Shown here in pieces: positions 42,931 to 51,761 of a stretch of 64,000 nt of DNA. The DNA comes from Niallia endozanthoxylica. Its GTDB lineage: Bacteria > Bacillota > Bacilli > Bacillales > Cytobacillaceae. The stretch is taken from positions 1 to 64,000 of the forward strand of contig NZ_VYKL01000003.1 of the NCBI RefSeq assembly GCF_008710145.1, given 5' to 3'. The first letter of the stretch is position 1; each line of letters opens with the position of its first letter. A program made the translations under genes and the position numbers. The notes beneath the pieces are model-generated. The model was not told the origin of the DNA. It saw only the letters and a list, made by a program, of their open reading frames with translations, and did not search any database.

Positions 42931-43868
42931 TCTGTTACCTCCTCATAAAAAATAGATAGATTGCCAAGTTCCTCTCTTGGTTCATCAAAACTACAGCTTC
43001 CGTAGGAATGGGCAAAAAGGCTGCGTGCTTTATTAATATCTTCTGAAGAAACGGTCTTATTTCCCCAGCTTAGACCTGCAGGTGTAAAAGAAAAATGTGA
43101 TGGGTCTTCATCGAGCAGAATATTTTCAATCATTTTGGCATCAATACAATCGTTATAAGCAAACAGAGCAGCCGTGAAAACATTTACAAATCCATGCATC
43201 TTGGTTTTCACTTCATCACGATATTGACGAATTGGATGATGGAGACCGGCTGTGAATTTGATAAATAAGCCTCGTTTCTGACACTCATGGATCACAAAGG
43301 CTGCTTTTTCTACCGATGGAAACAAATCTGCATGAATCCCGCCCATCCGCATTTTGACTCCGATCTGTTTTAGCGATCTGTCATTCACTCTTTCAATCGT
43401 ATCTAATAGGGATAGGATTTGTTCATTTGTGCCGGATACTTCACAATAAACAGGAAAATCACTAGTATCCTTTGCCAACTTTTCTAAGAAAGAGGGTTTG
43501 ACATCCTGAGATAGCTTGATTTCAATTGATTCGACAGAGCCCTCATCTTGATACGTATGTAAAAAGTGTTCGATGCGCTTCAGTTCTGTTGCCAGTTCCT
43601 TAGATTCAGTTAAAATAACCGATAACCGTAAAGGGTATTGCGTATTAAATAAAGATTTATATTCTTCTAGTTCATTCAATTGGACAGCTGGAATCACAAA
43701 AGGTCCCAGCATCCAGGAATCAGAACCTGATATATAGGAGGAATAGTTACGAATCGCTTCAGGAAGAGATAGAGATGCAGGAGGGAAGAGTCCCGCATAA
43801 TCAATCAATTCAGTCATAAAGTGACTAACAGCATTTTCTCTCCACTTTGCTTTTACCTTTGTTAACAT
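42927..43868 (-). CDS. uncharacterised protein of the homogentisate operon
   Basis: A 313-aa soluble protein whose family I do not recognise. Motifs that look conserved are ELIDYAGLFPPASLSLPEAI near the N-terminus, GVKMRMGGIHADLFPSVEKA, and KFTAGLHHPIRQY; alternating strands and helices suggest a TIM-barrel-like fold. The ATG at 43868 has AAGGAG 11 nt upstream; a TTG nine bases earlier is too close. It lies between hppD and fahA, where a maleylacetoacetate isomerase would be expected. No glutathione-S-transferase-like isomerase is seen in this cluster. It could supply that step without glutathione, or have a supporting role. This is inference. Confidence 0.8.
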   Translation of the reverse strand: MLTKVKAKWRENAVSHFMTELIDYAGLFPPASLSLPEAIRNYSSYISGSDSWMLGPFVIPAVQLNELEEYKSLFNTQYPLRLSVILTESKELATELKRIEHFLHTYQDEGSVESIEIKLSQDVKPSFLEKLAKDTSDFPVYCEVSGTNEQILSLLDTIERVNDRSLKQIGVKMRMGGIHADLFPSVEKAAFVIHECQKRGLFIKFTAGLHHPIRQYRDEVKTKMHGFVNVFTAALFAYNDCIDAKMIENILLDEDPSHFSFTPAGLSWGNKTVSSEDINKARSLFAHSYGSCSFDEPREELGNLSIFYEEVTE

Positions 43869-43958
43869 GAAGATCAACGCTCCTTTTATATAGAGAGTGC
43901 CTGATGAGACACTCTCTTAGAAAAATCAAATTCGCACCAGCGAATTTCCTTTAAAAAA

Positions 43959-45080
43959 TTAAATATTTCCACGACGTTCCTGTTCGCGTTCAATGGATTC
44001 AAATAATGCTTTGAAGTTACCATCTCCGAAACCAAGGGCGCCTTTACGTTGAATAATTTCGATGAACAGGGTTGGACGGTCTACAAGCGGTTTTGTGAAG
44101 ATTTGCAGTAAGTACCCTTCATCATCACGATCGACCAATATATTTAAATCTTGAATTTTCTTCACATCTTCATCAATTTCACCCACACGACTTGCAAGTT
44201 CTTCATAATACGTATCAGGTGTTGTTAAGAATTCAACGCCATTTTCCTTTAACTTAGCTATTGTACTAATAATGTCATTTGTTAGAAGAGCAATATGCTG
44301 AACGCCTGCTCCTTTATAGAAATCAAGATATTCTTCAATTTGTGATTTACGCTTCCCTTCAGCCGGTTCGTTAATAGGGAATTTAATCCGGCCCGTTCCG
44401 TTTGTCATAACCTTTGACATAAGGGCAGAGTACTCTGTTGAAATATCATCATCATCAAAGTGCTTCAACACGCTGAATCCAAAGACTTTCTCATAATAAT
44501 TGGTCCACTCTTCCATGTCTTCTACGTTTCCAACGACATGGTCTACACCGACTAAGCCAGTTGAAGATGATTGATAAGGATCTTCATACGCTTCAAACCC
44601 TGGTAAAAACGGACCTTTATAATCGATTGATTCAATAATGGTATGAATCGTGTCGCCATATGTCCCAATAATGGCTTTTTTCACTTTTCCATTCTCATCC
44701 TCTTCAATCCAAGGCTCCTTGATGGCAATTCCTCCACGTTCAATGGCTTCATAGTATGTTTTATCCAGTTCCTTCACAAGCATGGATATATCTTTAGCGC
44801 CTTCCCCGTGCTTTTTCACGAATTCAGCAATTTCCGTATTATCTGAAAGAGAACCTGTCAGTACTAAGCGAATCGCTCCTTGTTCAAGTACATAGGAAAC
44901 TCGATCACGAGATCCTGTTTCAAGACCTTTATAGGCAACTAATTTGAATCCAAATGCTTTAGCATAATAGAACGCTGCTTGTTTGGCGTTTCCGGTGTAG
45001 AGCTCAATATGGTGAATATTTTTCACAGGAAAAATTTCTTGTTTTTTTGTTTTGATAGCAGTAGTGACCTTTTCAGTCAT
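43959..45080 (-). CDS. hppD: 4-hydroxyphenylpyruvate dioxygenase
   Basis: A 373-aa iron dioxygenase converting 4-hydroxyphenylpyruvate to homogentisate. Two VOC domains are present: the N-terminal one starts IHHIELYTGNAKQAAFYYAK; the C-terminal one carries the metal ligands in GVDHVVGNVEDM, GVQHIALLTNDI and LFIEIIQRKGALGFGDGNF, the last being the classic HPPD C-terminal signature. The ATG at 45080 has GGGAG 8 nt upstream. First gene of the operon, with a promoter at 45137-45165. Tyrosine transamination would supply its substrate. Confidence 0.95.
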   Translation of the reverse strand: MTEKVTTAIKTKKQEIFPVKNIHHIELYTGNAKQAAFYYAKAFGFKLVAYKGLETGSRDRVSYVLEQGAIRLVLTGSLSDNTEIAEFVKKHGEGAKDISMLVKELDKTYYEAIERGGIAIKEPWIEEDENGKVKKAIIGTYGDTIHTIIESIDYKGPFLPGFEAYEDPYQSSSTGLVGVDHVVGNVEDMEEWTNYYEKVFGFSVLKHFDDDDISTEYSALMSKVMTNGTGRIKFPINEPAEGKRKSQIEEYLDFYKGAGVQHIALLTNDIISTIAKLKENGVEFLTTPDTYYEELASRVGEIDEDVKKIQDLNILVDRDDEGYLLQIFTKPLVDRPTLFIEIIQRKGALGFGDGNFKALFESIEREQERRGNI

Positions 45081-45128
45081 TATGAACACTCCCTTTTTTG
45101 AATAGATTAAATTTTCTAAATCGTTTGA

Positions 45129-45165
45129 TATGACAAATCATAATACAAAAATTTTTATCAAACAA
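45129..45165 (-). promoter_or_regulatory. promoter and operator-like repeat of the homogentisate operon
   Basis: On the minus strand TTGTTT (-35, 45160-45165), a 17-bp spacer and TATGAT (-10, 45137-45142) lie before hppD. TATGA/TCATA (45129-45142) forms an inverted repeat over the -10, a plausible repressor site. Confidence 0.5.
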
Positions 45166-45302
45166 ACCCATCTTTTACCGCGGTTTTGATTTATAGCTGT
45201 TATCCTTTAACTGATAAAAGTGTTAATGCAGTTAAGCATGTTATTGCTATCTTTCCGAAAAATCAGTTAACATACATCCATAAAAAAGAGGAGTGATCAT
45301 TT

Positions 45303-45545
45303 ATGGGAGTAGAGGTTAAATTCTGTCCTTGTAACTTTGAGGATGAAATGGAAATGGTAAAAGAGAAATTGGTAGAATGTGAAGATGTAACGGTATGGGA
45401 AGAACGCTGCCTGCTTTATTGCGGGCAATGCCTGATTGAACCTTTTGCCGTTGTGAATGGGGAAAATATAACGGCTGATAGTCCAGAAGAGTTACTTGGG
45501 GAGATTCAAAATTACTTGAATGAATTAAGAAAGAGCTGTGTATAA
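45303..45545 (+). CDS. DUF1450 family protein
   Basis: An 80-aa protein of the DUF1450 (YuzB-like) family. Four cysteines are placed CPC near residue 8 and CLLYCGQC near 36-43, suggesting a metal or redox site. The ATG follows GAGGAGTGATCATTT. It is divergent from hppD and has its own unit ending near the terminator at 45679. A second DUF1450-like gene is at 53915. The function is unknown. Confidence 0.8.
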   Translation: MGVEVKFCPCNFEDEMEMVKEKLVECEDVTVWEERCLLYCGQCLIEPFAVVNGENITADSPEELLGEIQNYLNELRKSCV

Positions 45546-45678
45546 TGAATGGAGTGAGGGCATGACTATTTTTGTAATCTCGCAAGAAAGAGGTAGATTT
45601 GTTCCCATTGTTGCATTCATTTTCTTAGATTAGGCATGAATAGGGTATCCTTTCAAAATCATTTGCTAATATTTTAAT

Positions 45679-45722
45679 AAAGTCCTTCTGAATGGTAAAA
45701 TGGCTTTAGAAGGGCTTTTTTA
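45679..45722. terminator. terminator before the Ntn-hydrolase gene
   Basis: AAAGTCCTTCT (45679-45689) pairs with AGAAGGGCTTTTT (45708-45720) with one G-T wobble, then T-rich sequence. Confidence 0.75.
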
Positions 45723-45761
45723 TCCACTTCTTTACAAGAACATTTTGTGCAGGAGGCCTGT

Positions 45762-46397
45762 ATGACGGCTATAATCGGGAAAAAGTTTGAGGATGGAGTT
45801 TTAATTTTAGCTGACAAAAGAGTTACGATTAGAGGAACACAAGGATATGCCGATGATGTAAAGAAAATCATTGTTTTAAGTCCAAAATTGATTTTAGCTT
45901 ATGCAGGTGTCAAAAACATTGTTGATAGGTGTGTAGGAAATTTACAAACATTTGCTCAAGATTCTGCCAACTCACTAGCGGAGATCATTAAGCAAGGACA
46001 AAAGCTATTTTGTTCGGCATTAGATTACTTTAAGCATCACTATCCGCAGCAAAGATATGATACGGTTTATATTTTGGCCGGTTTTAATGACACGGATGAA
46101 CCGTTTATTATTTACTTTTCCTCCGATGATAATTTTCAAAAGCAAAAACCACTAGAACTCTTTTATAAAACTTTTCCAAATAAAGAAATGTTGAACCTTC
46201 GTACGTTTTTGATTAACGAGGTTGACCAATCCCGGAAAGAGATCCCCTATTACATTCAAAAGTTTTCCGCTGCTGTAAGAATGATCGACCATCCAATGGT
46301 CGGTAAAAAAACCTATTCTGTCTATTTATCAAGAAATGATTATTGTGAAATGGAAATGGATGAATATGGATTTTGTACTCTACATAATAAATTTTAA
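45762..46397 (+). CDS. stand-alone proteasome-like Ntn hydrolase
   Basis: A 211-aa protein starting M-TAIIGKKFEDGVLILADKR. If Met1 is removed, Thr1 becomes the N-terminal nucleophile. Counting from it, Asp17 (ILADKR) and Lys33 (DDVKKI) fall exactly at the catalytic positions of 20S proteasome beta subunits and HslV. The remainder fits the sandwich fold (LILAYAGVKNIVDRC, DTVYILAGFND). There is no propeptide, no ATPase partner and no second subunit nearby. The ATG at 45762 with AGGAGG 5 nt upstream is required for Thr1. It may be a peptidase or amidase; the substrate is unknown. Confidence 0.8.
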   Translation: MTAIIGKKFEDGVLILADKRVTIRGTQGYADDVKKIIVLSPKLILAYAGVKNIVDRCVGNLQTFAQDSANSLAEIIKQGQKLFCSALDYFKHHYPQQRYDTVYILAGFNDTDEPFIIYFSSDDNFQKQKPLELFYKTFPNKEMLNLRTFLINEVDQSRKEIPYYIQKFSAAVRMIDHPMVGKKTYSVYLSRNDYCEMEMDEYGFCTLHNKF

Positions 46398-46407
46398 AAA
46401 AGGTATG

Positions 46408-46435
46408 CCGACAACTTGTCGGTTCTGTTTTTTTT
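46408..46435 (+). terminator. terminator after the Ntn-hydrolase gene
   Basis: CCGACAA and TTGTCGG enclose a single-base loop centre, followed by TTCTG and eight T residues. Confidence 0.7.
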
Positions 46436-46613
46436 AGGCATTCTAATGACTTTAAGAATCCTTCCTGCATCACATAAAAATAATTATTTTTGTGAAACTA
46501 CTTGAAAATCCAAAAAATGTGTTTTAATATTTAGAAAATTAACAATACAGAAGTAGTGATAATTTGACATTTTGAATCATTCCATTGTCGCAGATATTTT
46601 TAAACTATTTTTC

Positions 46614-46621
46614 TGTATACA
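46614..46621. promoter_or_regulatory. candidate GntR operator
   Basis: TGTATACA within TTTCTGTATACAAAAA, 43 bp before the GntR start. A GT-(TA)-AC core is common for this family. Confidence 0.35.
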
Positions 46622-46663
46622 AAAACTGAAAATTCTGTTAATTCGAATGGGAGATGAAGAATA

Positions 46664-47350
46664 TTGAGCTTGAAAATGGACCAATCGAAAACCCTTCAAA
46701 GTCAAGTTTACGAATATTTACACAACAAAATTGTAAATGGTGAGATCTTGCCTGGGGAACGGATTGTCGAAGAAAGTATTGCTAAGGAAACAGGAATCAG
46801 CAGAAGTCCAATCCGTGAAGCTATTCGCAGATTGGATAGTGATGGATTAGTATCAGTCAGTCCCAGAGGGGGCGTCAGGGTATACCGTCCAACTTTTTCA
46901 GACTTTAAATATCTTTACGAATGTCGATTAAGTTTAGAATCCACTGCTGCTTATTATGCAGCGATACGTATCCTACCTGTTCAAAAAGAGCAATTGTCTA
47001 ACTTAATGGTTGAAATGGAACAAGCTGTGAGAAAACAAGAGGTTGATCAGTTAAGATCCTTAAGTACAAATTTTCACCTCCTGATTGTTAAATTAAGTGG
47101 AAACCCTTACTTGGACAAAATGATGAAACAATTAATTTCCCACCTTACTTTTTATCGAAATGCTGTGCTAAATATTCCAAAGCGACTTGAAGAAGGATCA
47201 GATGAACACCAAGCTATTGGAGATGCGATTATTGCGCAGGATGCAAAGGCAGCAGAGCAATTGATGAAGACACATATTGAACGTGATTATCAATTCTATC
47301 TCTCTAAGTATGCTAATAAGAATCCAGAGACTTCTTTAGAATTACTATAG
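46664..47350 (+). CDS. GntR-family (FCD subfamily) transcriptional regulator
   Basis: A 228-aa regulator. The winged HTH (about 10-75) includes EILPGERIVEESIAKETGIS and RSPIREAIRRLDSDGLV. The FCD ligand domain (about 85-210) follows. The likely start is TTG 46664 with GGGAG 10 nt upstream; ATG 46676 is an alternative. It sits 29 bp before the HMG-CoA-lyase-like gene and heads the cluster that ends with the CitMHS carrier, so it probably senses that pathway's acid or CoA ester. Confidence 0.9.
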   Translation: MSLKMDQSKTLQSQVYEYLHNKIVNGEILPGERIVEESIAKETGISRSPIREAIRRLDSDGLVSVSPRGGVRVYRPTFSDFKYLYECRLSLESTAAYYAAIRILPVQKEQLSNLMVEMEQAVRKQEVDQLRSLSTNFHLLIVKLSGNPYLDKMMKQLISHLTFYRNAVLNIPKRLEEGSDEHQAIGDAIIAQDAKAAEQLMKTHIERDYQFYLSKYANKNPETSLELL

Positions 47351-47379
47351 ACAAAATATCTAAAAATGGAGTGAAACCT

Positions 47380-48264
47380 ATGATATTTCCTGAACAGATA
47401 ACAATCCGCGATGTAACACTAAGAGATGGTTTACAAAACGAATCCGTGTTTGTTGAAACGGATCAAAAAGTCGAAAAGGTAAAAGATATCATTGCTGCTG
47501 GATTCAAACGTATTGAAGTTACTTCCTTTGTCCACCCCAAGTGGGTCCCAACTATGCAGGATGCAGATGAATTAGGGCAGCGACTGCCGGTTGTTCCGGG
47601 TGTAGAATATGAAGCACTTGTTCCAAATAAACGTGGATTGAATCGTTTCCTACAATCGAATTTCCATCGTGCGGTTCTTTTCCTTTCTGCCAGCACCGCG
47701 CATAATCAAGCAAACGTTAATAAGAGCACAGAAGAATCACTGGAAGAGGTAACAGAATTAATTGAGATAACAAATAAGCAAGACAGAAAAACAGTCGGTG
47801 CAATCTCAACGGCCTTTGTTTGTCCATTTTCTGGGGTGGTTCCATACGAAGAAGTGGAAAAAGTGGCTGAGGTTCTTGTAAACAGCGGTGTGACTGAATT
47901 AGGACTAGGAGATACGATTGGGAAAGCAACACCTAGACAAATCTATGAATATAGCAGTCGAATCCTAGAAAAGTTTCCTGATGTTCCTTTAAGCCTACAT
48001 CTGCATGATACATATGGCTATGGCCTAGCCAATGTAATGGCTGGAATACAAGCGGGCGTTCGTCTATTTGATGTCGCGCAGGCGGGATTGGGCGGTTGTC
48101 CATATGCGCCAGGTTCACCAGGTAATATTCAAGCAAGTAAGGTGGTTCAATTATTAGAAAAACAAAACATTCATACCGGCTTAGATATCGAAAAAATCCT
48201 GCAACTAGATACAGATTTTCCAAGATTATTAAACTCTTCAAAGGTATTAACAAAAACAGTCTAA
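47380..48264 (+). CDS. hydroxymethylglutaryl-CoA lyase
   Basis: A 294-aa TIM-barrel lyase that cleaves HMG-CoA to acetoacetate and acetyl-CoA. The catalytic Arg-Asp is in RDVTLRDGLQNE, the metal ligands in SLHLHDTYGYG, and the signature with the reactive Cys in GLGGCPYAPGSPGN. The ATG at 47380 has GGAG 8 nt upstream; a GTG three codons earlier lacks space for the site. In context with a class III CoA-transferase and a carboxylate carrier it may degrade free 3-hydroxy-3-methylglutarate or a related branched acid instead of leucine. Other acyl-CoA lyases of this family cannot be excluded. Confidence 0.88.
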   Translation: MIFPEQITIRDVTLRDGLQNESVFVETDQKVEKVKDIIAAGFKRIEVTSFVHPKWVPTMQDADELGQRLPVVPGVEYEALVPNKRGLNRFLQSNFHRAVLFLSASTAHNQANVNKSTEESLEEVTELIEITNKQDRKTVGAISTAFVCPFSGVVPYEEVEKVAEVLVNSGVTELGLGDTIGKATPRQIYEYSSRILEKFPDVPLSLHLHDTYGYGLANVMAGIQAGVRLFDVAQAGLGGCPYAPGSPGNIQASKVVQLLEKQNIHTGLDIEKILQLDTDFPRLLNSSKVLTKTV

Positions 48265-48423
48265 CGATGCAAAGATTAGGAATAGAGATATAATCTCTTT
48301 AATTTTTTAAATATTTTAAATTTTAATACCACATAGCAACGTATCAATCAATCCTACGATTATTAATATAGAAAATTCTAGGAAAATCATCATTTAAGTA
48401 TTTTTGTCAGGGAGGTATAAAAA

Positions 48424-48963
48424 ATGCTTCATAAATTTAAAGGGCACTACCCAAATGTACATTGGAGTACTTATATTGCACCAGGAGCCCAGTTGATTGG
48501 AAACATTGAACTAGCAGAAAATACGTCAGTTTGGTTCAATGCGGTTTTAAGAGGGGATAATGAAAAAATTATGATTGGAAAAGGCTCTAATATTCAGGAT
48601 GGATCGGTTATCCATGTGGACCCAGGCTTTCCCGTCCGTATTGGGGAAAATGTCACAGTCGGTCATAACGTAGTATTACATGGTTGTACGGTAGAAGATG
48701 GTGCATTAATCGGTATGGGAGCAACGATTTTGAATGGCGCAGTCATTGGTGAAGGCTCCTTAATTGCCGCCGGGGCACTCGTTCCGGAAGGGAAAGTCAT
48801 TGAACCAGGTGTTTTAGTGGCAGGAGTTCCAGCTAAAGTCATCCGAAAGCTTACACAGGATAACATCGAGCGTGCAAAAGAAGGGGCACTTGCTTATGTT
48901 CAAAAGGGGGCTGAGTTTAAAGAGGAGAACATTTTAGAAAAAATCGAAATAGATTTGGATTAG
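48424..48963 (+). CDS. gamma-carbonic-anhydrase-like hexapeptide protein
   Basis: A 179-aa left-handed beta-helix protein made of hexapeptide repeats (IGNIELAENTSVWFNAVLRG, IQDGSVIHVDPG, VTVGHNVVLHGCTVEDGALI). Three His (VIHVD, VGHN, VLHG) occupy the zinc positions of gamma-type carbonic anhydrases, and a helical tail follows. The ATG has GGGAGGTATAAAA upstream. Relatives (YrdA, PaaY, CaiE) occur with CoA-ester pathways, and PaaY is a thioesterase, so a CoA-related side activity is plausible here. A 159-bp gap separates it from the lyase. Confidence 0.85.
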   Translation: MLHKFKGHYPNVHWSTYIAPGAQLIGNIELAENTSVWFNAVLRGDNEKIMIGKGSNIQDGSVIHVDPGFPVRIGENVTVGHNVVLHGCTVEDGALIGMGATILNGAVIGEGSLIAAGALVPEGKVIEPGVLVAGVPAKVIRKLTQDNIERAKEGALAYVQKGAEFKEENILEKIEIDLD

Positions 48964-49042
48964 ATAAAATATCGCTTCCGTTGTTCAGAATATTCGGTTA
49001 TATATGTGTTCCATTATCTTAAAAAGAAAGGAAGATTTATAG

Positions 49043-50203
49043 ATGAAAAAACCTTTAGAAGGAATTAAAGTACTAGAATTAGGGAATTTCGTAGCTGCGC
49101 CATTTGCTGGAAAAATCATGGGAGAGTTTGGTGCGGAGATTATTAAAATTGAAGATCCGGAAAAAGGAGATTCTATTAGAAATTGGCGAGTTATGCACAA
49201 GGGTACATCCCTATGGTGGTACGTTCATGCAAGAAATAAAAAATCCGTTGCACTTGATCTAAGGAAGAGTGAAGATCAAGAGATTATTCGAGAATTAGCG
49301 AAAGAAGCAGATGTTGTTCTTGAAAACTTCCGTCCGGGTACATTAGAAAAATGGGGAATTGGCTATGAGGATTTAAAGAAAATAAATCCTAGTATCATCA
49401 TGACGCGAATTTCAGGCTATGGACAAACCGGTCCTTACGCCAAAAAACCTGGATTTGGAAGTATCGCAGAGTCAATGGGGGGAATCCGATATTTAACTGG
49501 TTTTCCTGATCGTCCTCCTGTTCGCGTCGGATTGGCGATTGGCGATTCTATCGCAGGTCTATATGCCGTAAATGGAACCCTTATGGCATTAAGAGCAAGA
49601 GATAATGATCCAAAGAGAAGAGGCCAATATGTAGATATTGCCCTTACTGAAGCAGTCTTTTCCTTATTAGAAGGCGTCCTTCCAGAGTATGACGTGAAGG
49701 GAATTATAAGGGAAAGAACAGGTGCCACATTAGAAGGAATCGCTCCTTCCAATACGTATCTATGTAAGGATGGTAAATATATTGTTATTGCTGCCAACAG
49801 CGATAGTATTTTTAGACGGTTCATGGATGCGATTGGTCGTCCAGATTTAGCTGAGGATTCTGTCTACGCCAATAATCAAGGCAGGGCACAAAATGCGGAA
49901 TATCTTGACCAACTGATTGAAGAGTGGACAAAGACATGTACACAAAAAGAAGCTCAGAAAATTCTTGATGATGCGGCTGTACCGGCAGGACCGATTTATA
50001 GCATTGAAGATATTGTAAATGATGAACATTTCCAAGCACGCGGAATGTTTGAAACGGTTACACTACCAGATGGTGAACGTGTCAAGGTCCCAGGAATTGT
50101 ACCAAAGCTTTCTGAAACACCAGGAAGCATCGAATGGATTGGACCTAAGCTCGGAGAACATACGGAAGAAGTCATTGGAAACATGTTAAGCAAGCAAAAA
50201 TAA
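49043..50203 (+). CDS. class III (CaiB/BaiF) CoA-transferase
   Basis: A 386-aa CoA-transferase. The N-terminal signature LEGIKVLELGNFVAAPFAGK and RNKKSVALDLRKSE are typical. The segment that normally holds the nucleophilic Asp (PGYD) reads GPYAKKPGFGSIAESMGG, with Gly in its place and a Glu four residues on. I recall related sequences with this pattern, so it may define a subfamily and not a dead enzyme. It would load CoA from a donor such as succinyl-CoA onto a dicarboxylic acid for the lyase upstream. The ATG follows AAAGGAAGATTTATAG. Confidence 0.88.
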   Translation: MKKPLEGIKVLELGNFVAAPFAGKIMGEFGAEIIKIEDPEKGDSIRNWRVMHKGTSLWWYVHARNKKSVALDLRKSEDQEIIRELAKEADVVLENFRPGTLEKWGIGYEDLKKINPSIIMTRISGYGQTGPYAKKPGFGSIAESMGGIRYLTGFPDRPPVRVGLAIGDSIAGLYAVNGTLMALRARDNDPKRRGQYVDIALTEAVFSLLEGVLPEYDVKGIIRERTGATLEGIAPSNTYLCKDGKYIVIAANSDSIFRRFMDAIGRPDLAEDSVYANNQGRAQNAEYLDQLIEEWTKTCTQKEAQKILDDAAVPAGPIYSIEDIVNDEHFQARGMFETVTLPDGERVKVPGIVPKLSETPGSIEWIGPKLGEHTEEVIGNMLSKQK

Positions 50204-50398
50204 TGATATTTTTATGGCTGTTGTTTTATCTTTTAAAATAAAAATAACCGCCATAAGAGATAAATTAATGAAAGAATGGAGGTGATGTTTATTAACAAAC
50301 AACATGGAGTAGACAACATAGACCGCTTAATTATTTGGTTTTAACTATCAGTAAAACTACTAAATTATAATGATTAATTTTAGGAGGTAACAAAGTTT

Positions 50399-51730
50399 AT
50401 GTTGTCTATTTTAGGATTTGCCATGATTATTACCTTTTTAGTTCTGATCATGACTAAACGCCTTTCCCCATTTGTGGGGTTAACTCTGATTCCGATTATC
50501 TTTGGCATTATTGGGGGCTTCGGCAAGGAATTAGGTCCATTAATGATGGAGGGAATTCAAAATGTAGCCCCAACTGCGTTTTTGTTGTTATTTGCTATTT
50601 TGTATTTTGGAATTATGTTAGATGCAGGACTCTTTGATCCATTAACATCAAAGATGATAGGCTGGACAAAAGGAGATCCGTTAAAGGTTATTGTAGCAAC
50701 AGCCGTATTGGCAGGAATTATTGGGTTTGATGGGGATGGCTCGACAACGATGATGATTGTGGTTACCGCCTTTCTTCCATTATATAAGAGGTTAGGGATC
50801 AGTCCGATTATATTGGCTAGCATCATCATCATGCAGATTGGAATTACAACTCTTGTCCCTTGGGGAGGCCCGGCTGGCCGAGTGGGGAGTGTACTGAATC
50901 TTGACCCGACAGCATTGTATCTTAACATGCTGCCAGGTATGATTATCAGTCTGCTATACGTTGTTGGTGTCGCCTATCTAATTGGTTTAAAGGAAAGAGC
51001 CCGGCTTCGAAAGGAAAGTCCGCAGCAAATCACTTTCGAAGATACAGTTATTCAGGATGCATCTATTGAAAGCGCTGTAATTGAGAATATTAGTCCAGAA
51101 GATAGCCAGATGAAGCGTCCAAAATTAATTTGGTTCAATGGTCTTTTATCAGCTGTCATCATGATAGCGATTATTTTAGAATGGTTGCCTGCTGCTACAC
51201 TATTTATTATTGGTACAGCTCTAGCGTTGGTCATTAATTACCCGGTTTTAGATCATCAACGGGAACGAATTGCTGCTCATGCTCCAAATGCATTGGCAGT
51301 AGTAAGTATGGTTTTAGCGGCCGGAGTATTCTCTGGTATTTTCAAAGGTACTCCTATTTCGGAGTCCATGGCACTATCTCTAGTTGAAATTATTCCTACT
51401 GACCTTGGGCCTTATATGGCTCTCATTACAGCTATTGTCAGTGCGCCTGCTCTATTCTTTATTGGTCCAGATGGCTTTTACTTCGGGGTTTTACCAGTAC
51501 TGGCTGAAACAGCTGCTAATTACGGAATTGATGCTATGTCCATAGGGACTGCATCCTTATTTGGTACTCCATTTGGTATTATGGGGCCGCTCGTTGCATC
51601 TGTCTATCTATTAATTAACATTTCCGGTATTAGCCTAGGAGATCTACATAAAACCGCCGGAAAATGGTCAATAGGGATACTATTGATTTATATCATTGTA
51701 GGTATCTTTATGGGAATTATTTCTCTCTAG
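50399..51730 (+). CDS. CitMHS-family carboxylate transporter
   Basis: A 443-aa membrane protein with about 11-12 helices. It matches the CitM/CitH family that imports metal-citrate by proton symport: GFDGDGSTTMMIVVTAFLPL, TTLVPWGGPAGRVGSVL and FFIGPDGFYFGVLPVLAET. A hydrophilic loop spans about 195-245. The ATG at 50399 follows AGGAGGTAACAAAGTTT. It ends the GntR-lyase-transferase cluster, so its real substrate may be the acid degraded there and not citrate. The upstream gap (50204-50398) holds only a doubtful 19-codon frame (50285-50344). Confidence 0.88.
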   Translation: MLSILGFAMIITFLVLIMTKRLSPFVGLTLIPIIFGIIGGFGKELGPLMMEGIQNVAPTAFLLLFAILYFGIMLDAGLFDPLTSKMIGWTKGDPLKVIVATAVLAGIIGFDGDGSTTMMIVVTAFLPLYKRLGISPIILASIIIMQIGITTLVPWGGPAGRVGSVLNLDPTALYLNMLPGMIISLLYVVGVAYLIGLKERARLRKESPQQITFEDTVIQDASIESAVIENISPEDSQMKRPKLIWFNGLLSAVIMIAIILEWLPAATLFIIGTALALVINYPVLDHQRERIAAHAPNALAVVSMVLAAGVFSGIFKGTPISESMALSLVEIIPTDLGPYMALITAIVSAPALFFIGPDGFYFGVLPVLAETAANYGIDAMSIGTASLFGTPFGIMGPLVASVYLLINISGISLGDLHKTAGKWSIGILLIYIIVGIFMGIISL

Positions 51731-51761
51731 AATATTTATCATATTTTGAATATATGACACT

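Noticed and set aside
50285-50344. 19-codon frame before the CitMHS gene
   Set aside because: GGAGG is only 2 nt from the ATG, which is too close, and the peptide has no recognisable feature.
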